From Favolaschia claudopus (lineage: Eukaryota > Basidiomycota > Agaricomycetes > Agaricales > Mycenaceae), in NCBI GenBank assembly GCA_037176885.1, contig JAWWNJ010000046.1, positions 1,054,001 to 1,118,000 of the forward strand: 64,000 nucleotides of DNA, written 5' to 3'. Numbering within the stretch: the first letter of the stretch is position 1; each line of letters starts with the position of its first letter. Below, one piece after another: positions 49,917 to 63,085 of this stretch. The notes beneath the pieces were generated by a model, which ran no database searches, was not told where the DNA came from, and worked only from the letters and a program-made list of their open reading frames with translations. The position numbers and the translations under genes are program-made.

Positions 49917-50544
49917 TTGAACGAAAATCTAGCCCTTCCGTCGCCGGCAGGCCCCCTTAACCCAGATTTTGTCAGAATTGGCGGAAAACCGCCCAGCACA
50001 CTCTTTGCTCCCGAATACCTTGCCTTCCTAATCGCTATCGGAATGTGGCTCAATGGAGCCAATTTAGTAACTGCTCGCTCTCCATTGGTGTCAACGATAA
50101 AACGCCTGGAGACCGTCATCGAGGCCCCGAACTCGTTCACCTATTGCCTACGCGAGGCAAATGCCCGACCACTCGACGGTCTACCAGCCTCCTTCCTTTG
50201 TCATTTGGATCTCAACTTGGGTGAGCCTTTGGAGCATTCCGCTACTTTTGACGGTCCTCGTTACGCTGAAGCGCGCTTAGGTAGGGCCATACTGTACGGC
50301 CCCGTTGACCTTCCTCCGTGTGTCCAGATTCCAACATATCATCATAATTTCCGTCTATCCGTCTGCAGAGCGGAAAAGAAATGTGAAGCATACTCAGCAA
50401 TCACAGAACAAAGAATTCAGCGCATTCCCAGTGCGGTGGGCGCCCATCCTGTCCAGTGTTTGTTCACGACTCAAAAGAGACGGCAGCTGCGCATCCAAAT
50501 TGATCGTGAGTGATCATACTACATACAGACCAACAAACATTTGA
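49917..50544 (+). pseudogene. Unrecognised coding remnant, probably frameshifted
   Basis: A frame of 198 codons (49917-50513) reads like protein up to about 50320 (for example LDGLPASFLCHLDLNLGEPL and GPRYAEARLGRAILYGPVDL). The protein-like signal then moves to another frame (FPVRWAPILSSVCSRLKRDG, SCASKLIVSDH), so a frameshift or unrecognised intron lies near 50310-50350. The ending could also be explained by an intron. Weak echoes of the LP-x2-F-x2-H-LDL motif recur near 52400 and 52640. Function unknown. Confidence 0.35.
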
Positions 50545-53500
50545 ACTCCGATTGAAACCACACAACTCTGCGACGTTATTTCACGTCTCACAGTCACAGA
50601 TAGAACGCAGAGAGTATTACAGTATCTGAAATCGGGTCTAAGTACGTGATATTCCATGTTGGACCGAAAAAAAATAATCCGATCGAAGTGCTCTCTGGAA
50701 ACATCTCAATATACCTGAACCGACGGAGTTCCCGCCCGCACCCGGAGCGACTTAACGACAAGACAGGACATAAGATGTGATCGGCTACATAGGAACTCGT
50801 TCCGAGTCTTCATTCTTTGTTTCCATGCCGCAGTGGATACCGGGCCCATTCTTCTTCATTTGGTAGGTCCGTGACGTTGGATGTTTGCCCCGTATTATGT
50901 AGCCCGTCACCTTGCTTTAGCTAGGTCCCCCTCGGTGGCAAATCGATGCCGAAATCTGCCAAAAACAAACACGTGCATACAACAGTGCTTTCCTGTCGGT
51001 CGAAATTCGTCTCTGCCAGTCGTCAACAGAACCAAACAACAGCGCGTTTCCGATTTCCGACCGTAGAAATTCGTCTCTGCCTATACCAGTATTACCACGC
51101 AACTACAAACACTCGGAGCTTTCCAACATCACCGGCCACCTCATTGCTGAACCCGTTTTGTGCGGCACTACACGGGCAACGGCGCGCTGAGCAAAACATG
51201 GAAATTGTGGATAATATGGAATCTTCTCGTGTTTTCTTACTGAATACTAAAAGACAATAAACACATTTTGCGCCTTCATGCAATCCTCTTCACGTTCGAA
51301 GTGCGGTTGAAGCATCTGCACTACTAGTACTGTAAAGCAAGGTTCTAGACGCCAAGGGCGGCACCTAGTACTTATTATCTTCCTGGCAGTTGTCGAAATG
51401 GGTTTTTCGTGACACACGGGGATAGCAATCAGTCCCCTTGAGCCAGCGCTGCATTCAAATCTCTGTTCTGGGTCAACGAATGAGACTCTGTGGATGCCAA
51501 TTTAAAGTTCGAATATAGGTAAGTATATCCATTTGAGGTAAATCCCGCACCTATACGCCGATTGAACTTCCGCTCTACTATATACTTAAACGGCCACATG
51601 AGTACACGAAGGCTGGAAGAATTCAAAATTACCTGAATTCAGGTGAACTAAGTCTAGGTTGAGCCGATTCATCCTTCTGTTGAGTCATTGCAATTGTTAT
51701 GACGCCGCGCACCCGGCCGACTGCGAGGCTGTCAAAAGACGTTGTTACGACAGGCATGGCTTACAAGTCTCAAACTCTTGTATGTTTGGTTTGGTTCCAA
51801 TTTTTCCGTAGCCACTTGGAGTCGTGCTCACACGACACGTTGAATCTAATAATAATAAGGCAAGGTTTGAATTGCCACGCGGGGCACTGCCTACTTTAAG
51901 TTCTTCAAAAGTTCGACAGTTCAGACTTCAAAACCTGATGAGTGTTGCACAGGAATCGAACGATATAAATGTGCAGGCACCACTGACCAGCTTGCTTCTT
52001 CAGTATGATGATCAGTCATTGGGTGTGCGATGAGCTCGATATCTACTGTACCTAATTCATGAGAGTTGAGTTGAACTAGGCTTTGGTAACTATGTGTTCG
52101 ACGATCATTTTGTGGGTGGTGATACATCAGTTGGCGACGATTGCCAAATGGCCTGATAAGATAAGGCGCCAATCATGTTCGTTGCACCAGCGCCTACTGT
52201 AAGTATTCAACTTTTCCGTATTTTCTTGGACTCGAGCAACTTTACAGCTAATAAGTAATCTGTACTTTCAGGATATTTTGGCCCATCGTCGCCAGGCTCT
52301 CCCATTGGACGGAACGTGTTCCGAAGGAGAGTGGGGCCCGCAGCTATTGACATGGATGATGATTGACTTGGCGGCGCCGGGCGGCGTCACCGAACATTTG
52401 AAATGCCACCTGGACCTTAGACTGCAACTTCGCGATCGCGATCTTGACCGTGATTGAGCTAGAATTGGTTCGAGACAGGATTCAGAGATCGTTTCTTAGT
52501 ACCAAGTGCTAGTACACAATACTTAATACTTTTTCACGCGTCTCAAATCCGGGGATTGTTTCTCTAAACTCTGAGGGTATCTATTCCGTCCTATTCCATC
52601 GAAGCGCTGGACGGCGTTGCCGAAGCAATTCATTGGGCACTGCCTTGATCTTGCGCTTATCCGCTTACCATTGGAAGACAGTTCGAGGGGATAGTTGACC
52701 GTGCGGCTTGCGTTCGATGCCGGCGCTTTCAAGGGCCGTCGCTGACTCGCGTACAGAGCGTGTAGGCACTGGCATTCACATCAAATCTAGACTGAAGAAA
52801 ATTATCCAGCTTGTCTCCAGCACTACCTTCAAAACCTGGTAAGACTTCGAACATTTATTGAACGTGAGTCCATGAGTCATGAGTCATAGTTAGATTTGCG
52901 CTTGTAAGCGGAGAATAACGGAGAATTTAATTTTGAGTGTCTCCGAGTCATGGAGTGCAAATCCTTTCCGGAACAACACTTCCGAACTAGAGAACCCATC
53001 ACCCGGAATACACTCGGAACTAAACAGGTTCGGAATCAAATCATACTTTCCCACGGTTGATGATCGGCAGGGACGCTATAAGGGCCGTCTAGGGCCGTCT
53101 CCGGATCGGCAAGAGGGGAGCGGAGTGCACTCCATGAAAGAGGTACAATTCTATAACGAGCTCCGCTACATCGGGCAGCAACTGGACCTGTTTGAGGAGA
53201 CGATAACTTGACAATCACTCCGTTGCAAAGAAGGTCCCTGAGAGTTGAGTGGGACGGGCTCAACCGCGATTTGCGTCATATCGGTCTGCGACACAGCTTT
53301 TTGTGCCTCGATGGGGTTGCGTACACATGGGGAGACGTCCAAAAGAGACTGAAGGCATGCAAATCCTGGCGAAGAAACCGGAATCTTGCTCTGGGCGGGT
53401 AACCATAGGCTTCCGGAGTAAATGGGTCGGATATACGCGTGTCGCCAATTATTTGCACAAGAGTACTTTTTCAATGGGTTCAAGGAGCAGCTACAGTAGG

Positions 53501-54081
53501 GGCAGCTTGGGGTAAACGGTACATTATCTGATTGGCATTTCCGAATTGGGAAAACGCCGCGGGTGAGACCGTCCCCCAAATTAGGTTGATGCCGTCAGGC
53601 AACCGTATTGGCGTCGCCGTCTTCTGCACTCTTCCGAGAACACCGTTCGTCGACCAAAGGGCCCCTCTAACTTGAACGTTGATCATAGATTGGAGGGGAG
53701 CGTTCCAGTTGAGTCGTAGGCAAGACTACAGACATCGACAGAGTGAGAGGCTTTTCACTCAGACGAGGTGAGATGGGCCGTGGTGAAGAGTAGGAAAGAA
53801 GCGTGGGCAAGGCGGAAAGGACGGATACTTGTAAGTAATGTGGTGTGCGCAGGCCAGGTTCCAGACCATCTCTACATGATGGAGGTGTGCTGAGGTGTGG
53901 GGGGAGAGAAACAAACAAATCACGGCAGCAAGAGCGACAGATGTCAATGACTAATCGATTTCCAAATCTCCTGTAGCCGAATTCTCCCAGGTTTCATGCC
54001 GCTACAAAAGGTAGGTGGCGTTCGAAGCGGAAGCGTATATAGCTTCCTGACCTGCACGATCCACGTTCCCGCCCTGTTATA
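50545..54081. other. Gene-poor gap with degenerate fragments
   Basis: No intact gene is supported. Two stretches, near 52360-52460 and 52590-52700, can be read as decayed relatives of the remnant at 49917 (CHLDLRLQL and FIGHCLDLAL). A 10-base direct repeat (agggccgtct) lies at about 53083-53102. The last 100-200 bases are the likely promoter of the Zn2Cys6 gene at 54082. Confidence 0.35.
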
Positions 54082-56296
54082 ATGCCCCCAGTCCAAAGCG
54101 ATAAAGCGAAGAAACCGCCGGCTTGCGATGCTTGCAAGGTTCGCCTCTGCAAATCTCCACAGTTTTCCATTTCACGCGGTTTCTGTAGGCTCGTCGCGTT
54201 CTTTGCCATCCTCAACCCAACGGCGCGCCTTGTCCTCGCTGCGTCGAGAAAAATCAAATGTAAGCGTTTGAGCCGTGTTCCCTTACAAGCTTTCAATCTC
54301 TGTAGATGCTTGACCACGCCGGTTCCTCGAGGCCGTCCTCGAAAAAATCCCCTCCCCGGCGCTCCCGCCCAATCTCCAACGCCCCCTCAATCTCGCGCGA
54401 AATCCCGAACCACACCCTCCCCGCCTTTACCCGTCGAACCCATATACAAAACATCGTCCTCATGCCCACCACTCACCCCTGAATTTGTCGCGCATTGCTT
54501 TGAAGGTGCGTCCGCACTCCATCGTTTTTTTTTGCTGCGAGATTACAATTTGCTTCATTCAGCCCTACAATACACCCCTCAATACACTCATCCGCTCATT
54601 ACGACGTGTTCCATCAAGATGGACATCCGCGCCGTCTCATATCAGCTCCATCTTTTACCTCCTCAGTCCCGCGTCCTCGCACTCTGCATAATATGCTGTG
54701 CCGCCCTCACCTCGTTCCATCCTTCCGTGCTTGGGGATGGCCCGCGTCCTCAATCATTCCTTGACGATGACTTCTTCACACCATCCAATGTGGATCTTGT
54801 GGGATGTGGTGTGAGGCGAGCGGCGGCATATCGAGCCCTTCGAATCGAGGCCCTCAAAGCCGCATGGGAGATCGGCATCATTCTCCAACCGTCGAATGAG
54901 AACGCCGCTTCATGCTATCTCCTGGACCTTCTCGAGCACTGTATGTTGCGCTGCTTCTCCCGTTCCGTGAAACTCGCCTTATTGTTATTTGTCGCGCAGG
55001 TGATTTCTCTGGCATCTCACGACCATGGGCAAACGCCTACATGTCGCATGTACGTGCCCTTGCACCGATATGGCGAGCTTCAAATGCCTTCACTGCATCG
55101 GATGGGGCTCATTGGGTGGGATATCTGGTGCGTGGCTATTCAGAGGGCTCTCAATATACTCTAACTCTATATAGACGGGCGACTCATTGATAGCGGTAAC
55201 TAGCAGGACGCCGATGCTGGTGTAGGTGTCCCATTCTGATTGTTCCAACTGCTCTGTGAACGTTTCGTGTCCCTCAGCACGCCTAACGATCAGCTCCTTC
55301 TTTGTGGACCCTCCCCACCCTCTCTTGAGGCTCTGATTGCCTCGCTTTCAAAATCCACCTCTATATCCCTGTTGTGGTCATCTTTTACTTCATGTTCGTT
55401 TTCATGTTTTCGCTCTTTTTATGTGTTTTCATCCGCTTGTAGTCTTGTACCACATCGTTAACTACGCGCGTCAACTGATAGAGACGATATCCGGAGGTGC
55501 GCTTTGTTTTTTTTCTCTTTACTTTATACTAACTTAACCAACTCTCTCTTAATCTCAGACTACGCGCGTCTGAGCCCTCTCTCCGAATCCGCCGTGCTCA
55601 ACTTCCTTTCAGCTCTCTCGCTCATGCACTCTGTCCTCGCGCTTCTTCTAGACCACGTTGATCGCGTCATCGCCAACAACGACCAGACTTCGCCCTTCGT
55701 CCTCGAGGACACCGCCCGCACATGCGCGTACGGAGCGATCTTCGGCTTCAGCGGTCTCGTTCAGCCATTCTACCGCGAGCTCAAATATCGCGAGGCCAGC
55801 GAGGCCGGCTCACAAACTCAGTCTACGTATGATCGCTTCAGATTTTTGCATGCCCAGGCGCACGAGATGGCCATCCTCGGCGCGCGGCAAATAGCTCGCG
55901 GCATTCGGTACCTACCGAAAGGTCACTTTACGCCCGTACATTGGAGCTGTATCTTTGGATGGGCGGAATTTTGTGTGGAGGAGATGGAGTCGGGTGCGCC
56001 ACCTTCATCTGATTTCATTCATGATTTAGAGACGTGCGTTTATCCATTTCCATCCCTGTTATCCGTGTACTCATTTCGTTGTGTTTTTTGGCTATAGACT
56101 GGGAAATGAGCTAAAACACATGGGCTACTCGCTCGAAAACGCGTCGACGCCGCATTCACAAGCGTTACTGGAGCGCCTTCAAAGCCATGTAAGCCGGTCG
56201 CTCGTCGACATGTTCCTCCCGCCCGAGCTACCGCTGGAGGGTACGTGGTTGGGGGCTGGGCCTATGACCCATGGATCCATGGTCTTTGCGTGTTGA
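54082..56296 (+). CDS. Zn2Cys6 fungal-type transcription factor 1
   Basis: Ten exons: 54082-54138, 54189-54259, 54306-54505, 54563-54940, 55000-55127, 55175-55221, 55278-55393, 55443-55496, 55559-56033, 56098-56296, giving 574 residues. The binuclear zinc cluster lies at residues 15-44 with spacing C-x2-C-x6-C-x8-C-x2-C-x6-C (C15, C18, C25, C34, C37, C44), followed by PVPRGRPRKNP, a basic AT-hook-like element. The remainder is a helical middle region (CIICCAALTSFHPSVLG, RRAAAYRALRIEALKAAWEI) shared with the tandem paralogue at 57225. It is a nuclear DNA-binding regulator with unknown target genes. Intron phases match the paralogue throughout, and exons 1, 2, 6 and 8 have identical lengths in both genes, which supports the model. 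Confidence 0.82.
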
Positions 56297-57224
56297 CCCT
56301 TTCCCTTCATATAGTATCCTCCTGGCCCGCGCCGTATGTCGACCGCTAGACTTGACACTCCCGCACGTATTGCTCTTTCTTGTTTCTTCATTCTCCCTTG
56401 GTGTATCTACGACCCCCAAATATTTAACACAATCACTTGTACATACAATAAGCCAATATGTAATTTTGTCCTGTATTCTTTCAGTCGTGTACTTCTGTGC
56501 GATGGACGTTGATTAAACAAATACGAAAACACACTTGACAACCCGTTGGCCATTGAGATTTCTCCAACTGCGCTCAGTCCGGTATCATTGACATTTTCGG
56601 TCTGTCGGCCATTTTTCACGGTTGCGGTTGCTGACTCCTGCTTGTCTTTTCCTTCGTTACCCGCGCGTGTTGCCACATGGTATGAAATTTGGAGAACCAA
56701 TTACCGAATTTCTTTTGAGAAAGTTCCAAAAGGTTCCAAACATTTGCCGTCGGTTCAACCACTGGGCTTCACATGGAAGCGGGCCGCAACTCTCGTAATC
56801 TACTTTACAGCGTAGATCATCTGAAGAATCCGACACTAGGAGGCTATAGTAGGCTATAGTAGGGAGCCAGCTAGCTAGCTATAGCCAGCTCAAATCCGTC
56901 CCGCACACGGTGGGCAGGCTGCGTGTCTGAATATTCAAATGCAGGAAATTTAGTACTTACTCAATAATTATGGTAGTCTCTCGAGCTCGTGGACAGACGC
57001 TTTAACAAAATCTGTCCGACTCGTACTTGCGGTCGTTGTACTCATCGCGCCGACGCGGATGGCGAGAACAAATGCAGAAAAAATGCAAAAACAAGACGAG
57101 AAAAAACATTTTGTCGATCTCCGGGGCGCGAGAACTTCGGAAGTTGGAACTCTGATGTTGAACATTGCTTGGCCTTGTTGAACATCGACTTCGATCGGGT
57201 TTCTCCGCTCCCCCAACAACTCGG
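56297..57224. other. Intergenic between tandem regulators
   Basis: No gene seen. Near 56835-56890 there is a short repeat-rich patch (aggctatagt twice, then ccagctagctagctatagcc). The 3' part should hold the promoter of the second regulator. Confidence 0.4.
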
Positions 57225-59464
57225 ATGTCGGACACGGCCCCAACCAAGAATAAAAAACTTCCAGCATGTGATGTTTGCAAGGCGAGTTTGAGGTCCATTT
57301 TCAGCTCCGCTTTTTGCTATATCTCCAACTTGAAACCCAGGCTCGTCGTGTTCTGTGCCATCCTCAATCAGGTGGCGCACCTTGCTCGCGATGTCTGGAG
57401 AGGAATCTGGTGTAGGCAGATTTCAATCTCTTCTTTCGCCTGTTCACTAATAAACATACAGATGTATCACCACCCCGGTTCAGCGGGGTAGGCCGCGAAA
57501 GAATCCTGTCGCAGCCGCGTCATCACTGTCCGTTTCACGCCTCCCGCACTCAACCGCGTTGTCAACCACTTTGCAAGCACCACAGGGGTTTGAAGTTTCG
57601 TCAGATAGTCCTGAGCTCACTCCGGATTTCGTCTCCCACTGCTTCGAGGGTCAGTGAAGAGAAGCCTGTTATCACTTGTCCATCGACCCCTCATCACCTC
57701 TTGACCAGGACTCAAGTTCACTCCGCAGTACACTCATCCACTCATTTCTGCGACATCAATCAAAACAGACGTATCTGCGGCCGCTTACAATATCGATCTA
57801 CTCGCGCCTCAATCCCGTGTGCTTGCCCTGTGCATCATCTGTTTCGTATCGCTTGCTTCCTTTCACCAGAGCGTGCTTGGAGAGGGTGCTCGCCCTCAAT
57901 CTTTCTTGGATTACGAATTCTTCTCGTCAGCTTCTGACCTCCTAGCATGCGGTATGCGGAGAGCGCCGGCGTTCCGTGCTCTCAGGGCCAAAGCACTCAA
58001 AGCCGCATGGGAATTGGGGATAATTTTGCAACCTTCGAGCGAGAATGCGGCTTCATGCTATCTGCTGGATCTCACAGAGGAAGGTAACTTTTCATAACCA
58101 AAAATCAATCTTTGGATGTGACAGCGATCATATAGGCGATTTTTCTGGGATACGGCCTTGGGCGAACGCTTACATTGCTCACATTCGAGCTCTAGTTCCT
58201 GTGTGGCGAATCTCCGGATATAGCACCTCAGATGCAGGACACTGGGCCGGTTTTCTGGTATCCATACCGATCTTTTTAGATCCATTGACACTGAATCTTC
58301 GACAACGCTAGATGACCGAGGCATTAATATCTGCGAGAACGAGGACAACGATGCTCATGTATGCCAGCCCAATCTCATATCGTGAGCTGCACTGATCTAC
58401 CGTTATCCTCAGAACGCAAAATGACCAGCTCCTGATTTGCGGCCCTGACCCTCCAGCCCTCGAGAGCTTGCTTACTTCCATCGAGAACTCTGCACAAGCA
58501 TCCGGAATGTCCATATTGTGGACGTCAATGAAGCCATGTATGTCTTAGTGGATGCTCTCAGCGCGGATTCATTTCAACGCCCAGATCTTTTACATGTTAC
58601 ATCCCTAGCTCGCGAGCTATCAGAGAAAATTGCTGGAGGTGCGTTGCAAGCTTTTCCCATGTGTTTGAAACATATACAGCCAACAGACTACGCCCGTGTC
58701 AATCCCGTCTCAGAGGCCGCGGTGATCAAATTCCTGTCTTCTCTAACCCTCCTCCATTCAGTACTTTCCCTCCTCCTGGACCGAGTCGACACCGCCATCA
58801 CCTCCGCCATCGCCAACGACTCTCCCTTCATTCTCGAAGACACAAACACCGACGCTGTCGCTCGCGCCTGCGCATACACACTCGCCTTCGGGTTCACCGG
58901 GCTAATTCTCCCTTTCTATCGGGAGCTCGAATACCGCGAGAATTTGGAAACGATCCACAATCAAGGGACGCGGGAGCGTCTTGGGCTGTTGCGAGCACAG
59001 GCTCGCGAACTGACTGTTCGAGGAGCGCGGGTACTGGTCCGCTCGTTGAGATATTTGCCTAAGATACATTATACACCGGTGCACTGGGCCACGATATCCG
59101 CATGGGCGGAGTTCTGTGTTGATTATGTAGAATCGGGGAATGGGGGGTCGGTCTCTTCAGAGGATGTTGAGGACCTTTCAACGTATGCGACGACCTTTCG
59201 GGTATCGTTTTCTCTACTCATGAATCTTTTTACAGGATCTTGAACGAGTTGAAGCTTCTCGGATATTCTCTAGACATATCCTCGACGCCGAACGGCGTTG
59301 CACTTATCGAGCGGCTCGAAGCTCGGCTAAAATTGACTGTAGAATTATCCCCGCTGGCGTCTCCACAAGCAGTTCTTGAGGCGGAATCCAGTCTTTTGGA
59401 TACAGTATTATTTGAGGATATTTTTCCTCTCGATGGAACGTGGATCACTCAAGGGCTTCAATAA
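57225..59464 (+). CDS. Zn2Cys6 fungal-type transcription factor 2
   Basis: Ten exons: 57225-57281, 57341-57411, 57462-57649, 57709-58083, 58136-58257, 58312-58358, 58413-58537, 58585-58638, 58687-59182, 59236-59464, giving 587 residues. The zinc cluster has cysteines at 15, 18, 25, 34, 37 and 44, as in the neighbour, then PVQRGRPRKNP. The middle and C-terminal helical regions (CIICFVSLASFHQSVLGEG, LKAAWELGIILQPSSENAAS, FGFTGLILPFYRELEYREN) align with the neighbour. The first intron appears to use a GC donor (AAG|GCGAGT), whereas the same intron in the neighbour starts GT. It is a nuclear regulator of unknown targets that arose by tandem duplication. Confidence 0.82.
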
Positions 59465-59689
59465 AGTACTTATTCTCCGGTATCAAAGCGCGTCCGCGAA
59501 TTGACTGTACGTATGAAAGGTTGCACGACAATAAGAATGATGTTATCAATTAGGAGAAAATACCAATGCAGCTTTTTCAAGACGACAAATTCTCATACTG
59601 AAAGCGGCTAGACAAAAGTCAAACGACCACTATTCCAATGCAAGGTCAGACCATCCCTTTTCAGCTGAGATGAGAGATACTACGAACCA

Positions 59690-60773
59690 TTAATCGGATT
59701 CTGAACTCGAGTCAGACTCGCTCGTCTCTTCGTCCGAGTCTTCCTCGCCCATCGCAGCCTTCTTCATCGTATGCAGCTCCTGCCAAGTCGGGAGATCAAA
59801 AACGCCCGGCAGTTCGTCCCAAAAGTCGCATGCCGCCTTGTCCACTCGCTTCTTTGCGGAATCTCGACATTCGCCGCACATAGAGAGTGCTTTCAAGGTT
59901 TTCGTGATCCGGTGTTTGACGTTCCAGGTAATAGGATCTAATTCGGGTCCCGACAATTTATCCAGAAGTTCCCGCGACGCGAATTTCCGGGCCTCGCCGC
60001 AACGTTTTGGCGTTTTGCACGGCTCGAAGTGGTTTAGAAAGTCATGGACGGCGATAGTTCCTCGAATCAGGTCAGTGCGAGCAGCAAGGGCTTTGCCCAC
60101 ATGCAACCCGACATTTCCTTCGAGGAAAGGAAGGATGTCTTTGCTTGGATAGGTGGAGAGTTCGTAATACGCTGATGGAAGTAGCCATAACGCGCTGACC
60201 TCGGTCGCTGTAGCGATTATTTGCAGTAAATGAGTGGTTTCGAAAGAGTCAGAAGCACCGTAGATGAGATGGGAGGACACCGATTCGTCGTAAGTTGATG
60301 TGTACCATCCACCTGCCATGAGGTGCTGCAAAGCGCGGCGGTGAAGATATTCAACGTCGTACTTGTACGACAGTCGTAAACATCCAAGCACAACAGAAAG
60401 CTGGGTGGGGGCAGGTGGAGGTGAGAAGTAGCTGCAGCGTCAATGAATATATAATTCAATACTCCCCGTATTTACTTAAAGCAGGCGAGACTAACCTGGA
60501 ATCATAAATTGCTCGTAGAAAGACTTCGACGTCTTCTGCCGCATCGTGAAGGCGGACCACCGGGCAGCCATCCATCTGCTCGAAGTCCGAATTGGTACTA
60601 ACAACCTCTGGTTGGGGAAAGGAAATCATATCGCGAAAAACAGAGGATCGCGCAGCTAGAATTCCTCCCGGAACACGAAAAATCTTGTTTTCGGCACGAA
60701 TGATGATAATCGTGTCTGTTGTGAACCATAAGTCATCCACTTTGACAAGAGATTCTTCCACCGAATCGGCCAT
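59690..60773 (-). CDS. BTB/POZ domain protein 3
   Basis: Two exons on the minus strand, 60773-60496 and 60431-59690, give 339 residues. The intron is at the same place and phase as in the two BTB genes at 28-30 kb. Blocks are VDDLWFTTDTIIIIRAENKI, RVPGGILAARSSVFRDMISF, CPVVRLHDAAEDVEVFLRAI, LGCLRLSYKYDVEYLHRRAL and FWDELPGVFDLPTWQELHTM. The C terminus is an acidic Ser/Glu/Asp run absent from the other two. ATG 60773 is chosen because it begins MADSVEES directly before the BTB domain; an upstream in-frame extension to 60929 is possible. Confidence 0.88.
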
Positions 60774-61299
60774 AGAGAGTTGTCTCTTGAAATTGAACGT
60801 GCCCGGTGGGAAGACACGGAGTCCAAAATTCAACGTCGTGGTGGGTGACCGAGTTATGGTGGGAAAAATGTATGTCATTCCCATTGATGATCGGCTCGGC
60901 TCTAGATTTTTGTCTTGTTCTTCTTTCATTTGGCTTTCATGCTACTGATCTTGGAGCTTTGTGGCAAGACGAACGACTGGGAACCTGTCTTATAGAGAAT
61001 TCAAATCTGGACAACTTTTGTCCGGGGCCGCAATTTTGATTACGGCTCTCCGCTCCCCATCTTTGAAATTCAATACCTGGTTACACCTCAACACCTGGCA
61101 TTTTCGAGAACTCATCGAAGCACATCGCAACTTGATCGCAACCTCGTCAATGCAGCGATTATCAATACCTATCAATCTCTTACTAATTGACTCGTCCGTT
61201 TCTTATCAAGCAGCTAAAGGTCGAGTAAGCAAGATTCTGGAGAAACGGGAAGAACGATATAAATGCTGCCATCCTTCTCTATTTCGCCCCATCTGCCCC
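60774..61299. promoter_or_regulatory. Shared promoter region, BTB 3 and aldo-keto reductase 2
   Basis: 526 bases between divergent start codons. TATAAA at 61258-61263 lies about 40 bases before the reductase start. No clear TATA box is seen for the BTB side. Confidence 0.55.
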
Positions 61300-62331
61300 A
61301 TGTCCTCTGTTCCTACTGTCAAAGCCGTCTTTGGCGGCTACCCCTTTGGTCCCGGGAGGTACTTCGCTGATGAAGAGAGTATTCTGAAGGTCTATCAGCT
61401 ACTCGAGGAAGGGGGCTGTGACACGATCGATACTGCCCGTATATACGGGCCATCCGAGGAATGGCTGGGACGAACGGGGGCTGCCAACCGATTCACTCTG
61501 GACAGCAAGACACCCGGCGGTTTCGCTCCCGGTGAGAGTACAGGAGCAAACATCCTCCAGCATGCAAAGGATTCGGTAGACCAACTCAAAGTGAAAACCG
61601 TGCGCGTTGAAATTGTTTAAAGTATTGCAAAGTCTGATGTTCCACTCAAGCTTGACATCTACTACATCCACGCTCCCGACGCCTCGCTCGATCTCGAGGA
61701 CCAGCTTAAAGGCATCAACGACGCCTACAAAGCCGGGTACTTCAAACGTTTTGGCCTCAGCAACTTCAAGGCATCCGATGTCGAGCGCGTCTACGACATC
61801 TGCAAAACCAAAGGATATCCTCTCCCCCGCGTTTACCAGGGCAACTACAGCGCTGTAACTCGCGCGCAGGAAACCCTCCTCATTCCCACTCTCCGTAAAC
61901 TCAACATCGCGTTTTATGTCTACAGTCCCATCGCGGGAGGGTTGCTCACAAAGACCTCGGAACAGTTACGGACGCAGAGCGCCGACGCAGGGCGGTATTC
62001 GAAGGACGATGAGATGGGGAAGGTTTACGGGCCGCTTTACAACAAACCGGAGTTCTACGAGGCGCTGGATTTGTGGGGGCAGGCGGCAGAGGAAGCTGGG
62101 TGCAGTCGGGCGGAATTGGCGTATCGGTGGGTAGCGTTTGATTCTGTTGTGGATTCGAAGCTTGGGGACGCGGTGATTTTTGGAGCCAGCAAGCATGCGC
62201 AGATCAGCCAGACGCTAGGGTGGCTCAAGAAGGGGAGCGTTGGGGAGAAGGCGAAGGCGAAAATCGAAGCGATTTGGAAGCTCATTGAACATGTTGCGCC
62301 AATCGATAACTACCACGCCACTCAGGGTTAG
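61300..62331 (+). CDS. Aldo-keto reductase 2 (AKR7-like)
   Basis: Two exons, 61300-61599 and 61651-62331, give 326 residues. It is highly similar to the copies at 40612 and 63086: VKAVFGGYPFGPGRYF, CDTIDTARIYGPSEEW with the catalytic Asp and Tyr, LDSKTPGGF with the Lys, and YYIHAPDASLDLEDQL with the His. SNFKASDVERVYDIC and VIFGASKHAQI follow. The intron position is identical in all three copies. It is probably an NADPH-dependent cytosolic reductase with unknown substrate. The C terminus differs from copy 1 (ends YHATQG). The gene looks intact. Confidence 0.93.
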
Positions 62332-62448
62332 ATACATGTATCGCGTTCATTGTACAACTTCGATGAAATTCACTGTATTAAGTAGACGGGTCACGGCAGT
62401 GTACTAGTATTACGATGTCCTGGGTTTCAGAACAAAATCATTCGGTGC

Positions 62449-62577
62449 TTGAGTTATACTATTGAGGCTCACAGTCCAACAAGGGAACTTCGCGACTTGC
62501 GAGACGTGGTGGTAGGAAGAAAGCACAACGGCCACCGGCAATCGCCGGTGATCAATGTTGGAATCAACCTCTTTTCT
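62449..62577 (-). repeat. Dispersed repeat, copy 3 (inverted, right half only)
   Basis: The reverse complement matches about 49738-49870 with only scattered differences, including the caccggcgattgccggtgg stretch and the run aagtcgcgaagttcccttg. It lies between two aldo-keto reductase paralogues, so it may have taken part in, or followed, their duplication. The rest of the gap from 62332 to 63085 holds no recognised gene. A TATA-like ctataag at about 63019-63025 precedes the third reductase. Confidence 0.68.
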
Positions 62578-63085
62578 CGCACATTCAAACTTCTCGATAC
62601 GGACGACTATATTTATTCGCAGTCTGTATTGGCACCAAACCGAAGTTGTCCGTCAGAGTGAATGGCCCCATTGACTGGGCGGAATACGATCAAAAACGAG
62701 ATGACAGGTTGAACCTGAGTAAGCGGACTCTGGTTGGCCGGAAGAAGCCGAGACCCACATCACTGATCAGATGGAAAGCGGCAAAAGCGGCTTCGTCTCT
62801 TTTCAATTCTTTCATCAATCTTTCGAGAGATTGAACAAAGTACGATTCTTTCGCTGCCCTTTTTTTTTCCCCCACGACGGGATTCCCCGATCGAACATCT
62901 TGCCTTATCGATGTTGCTTACCAATACCTCCTTGGAAGGAGTGAATTGGGAATGAAGGACGCTTGGTAAGGGTCTCGCATTAATCAGCCAGCCCGGTCGG
63001 AGAAACGGAAGCAAAGACCTATAAGTTCCCCCTTTCCTTCATTCTATCCTCAAACAACCCACTTCGAACTTTCACTTTCCTCGCC

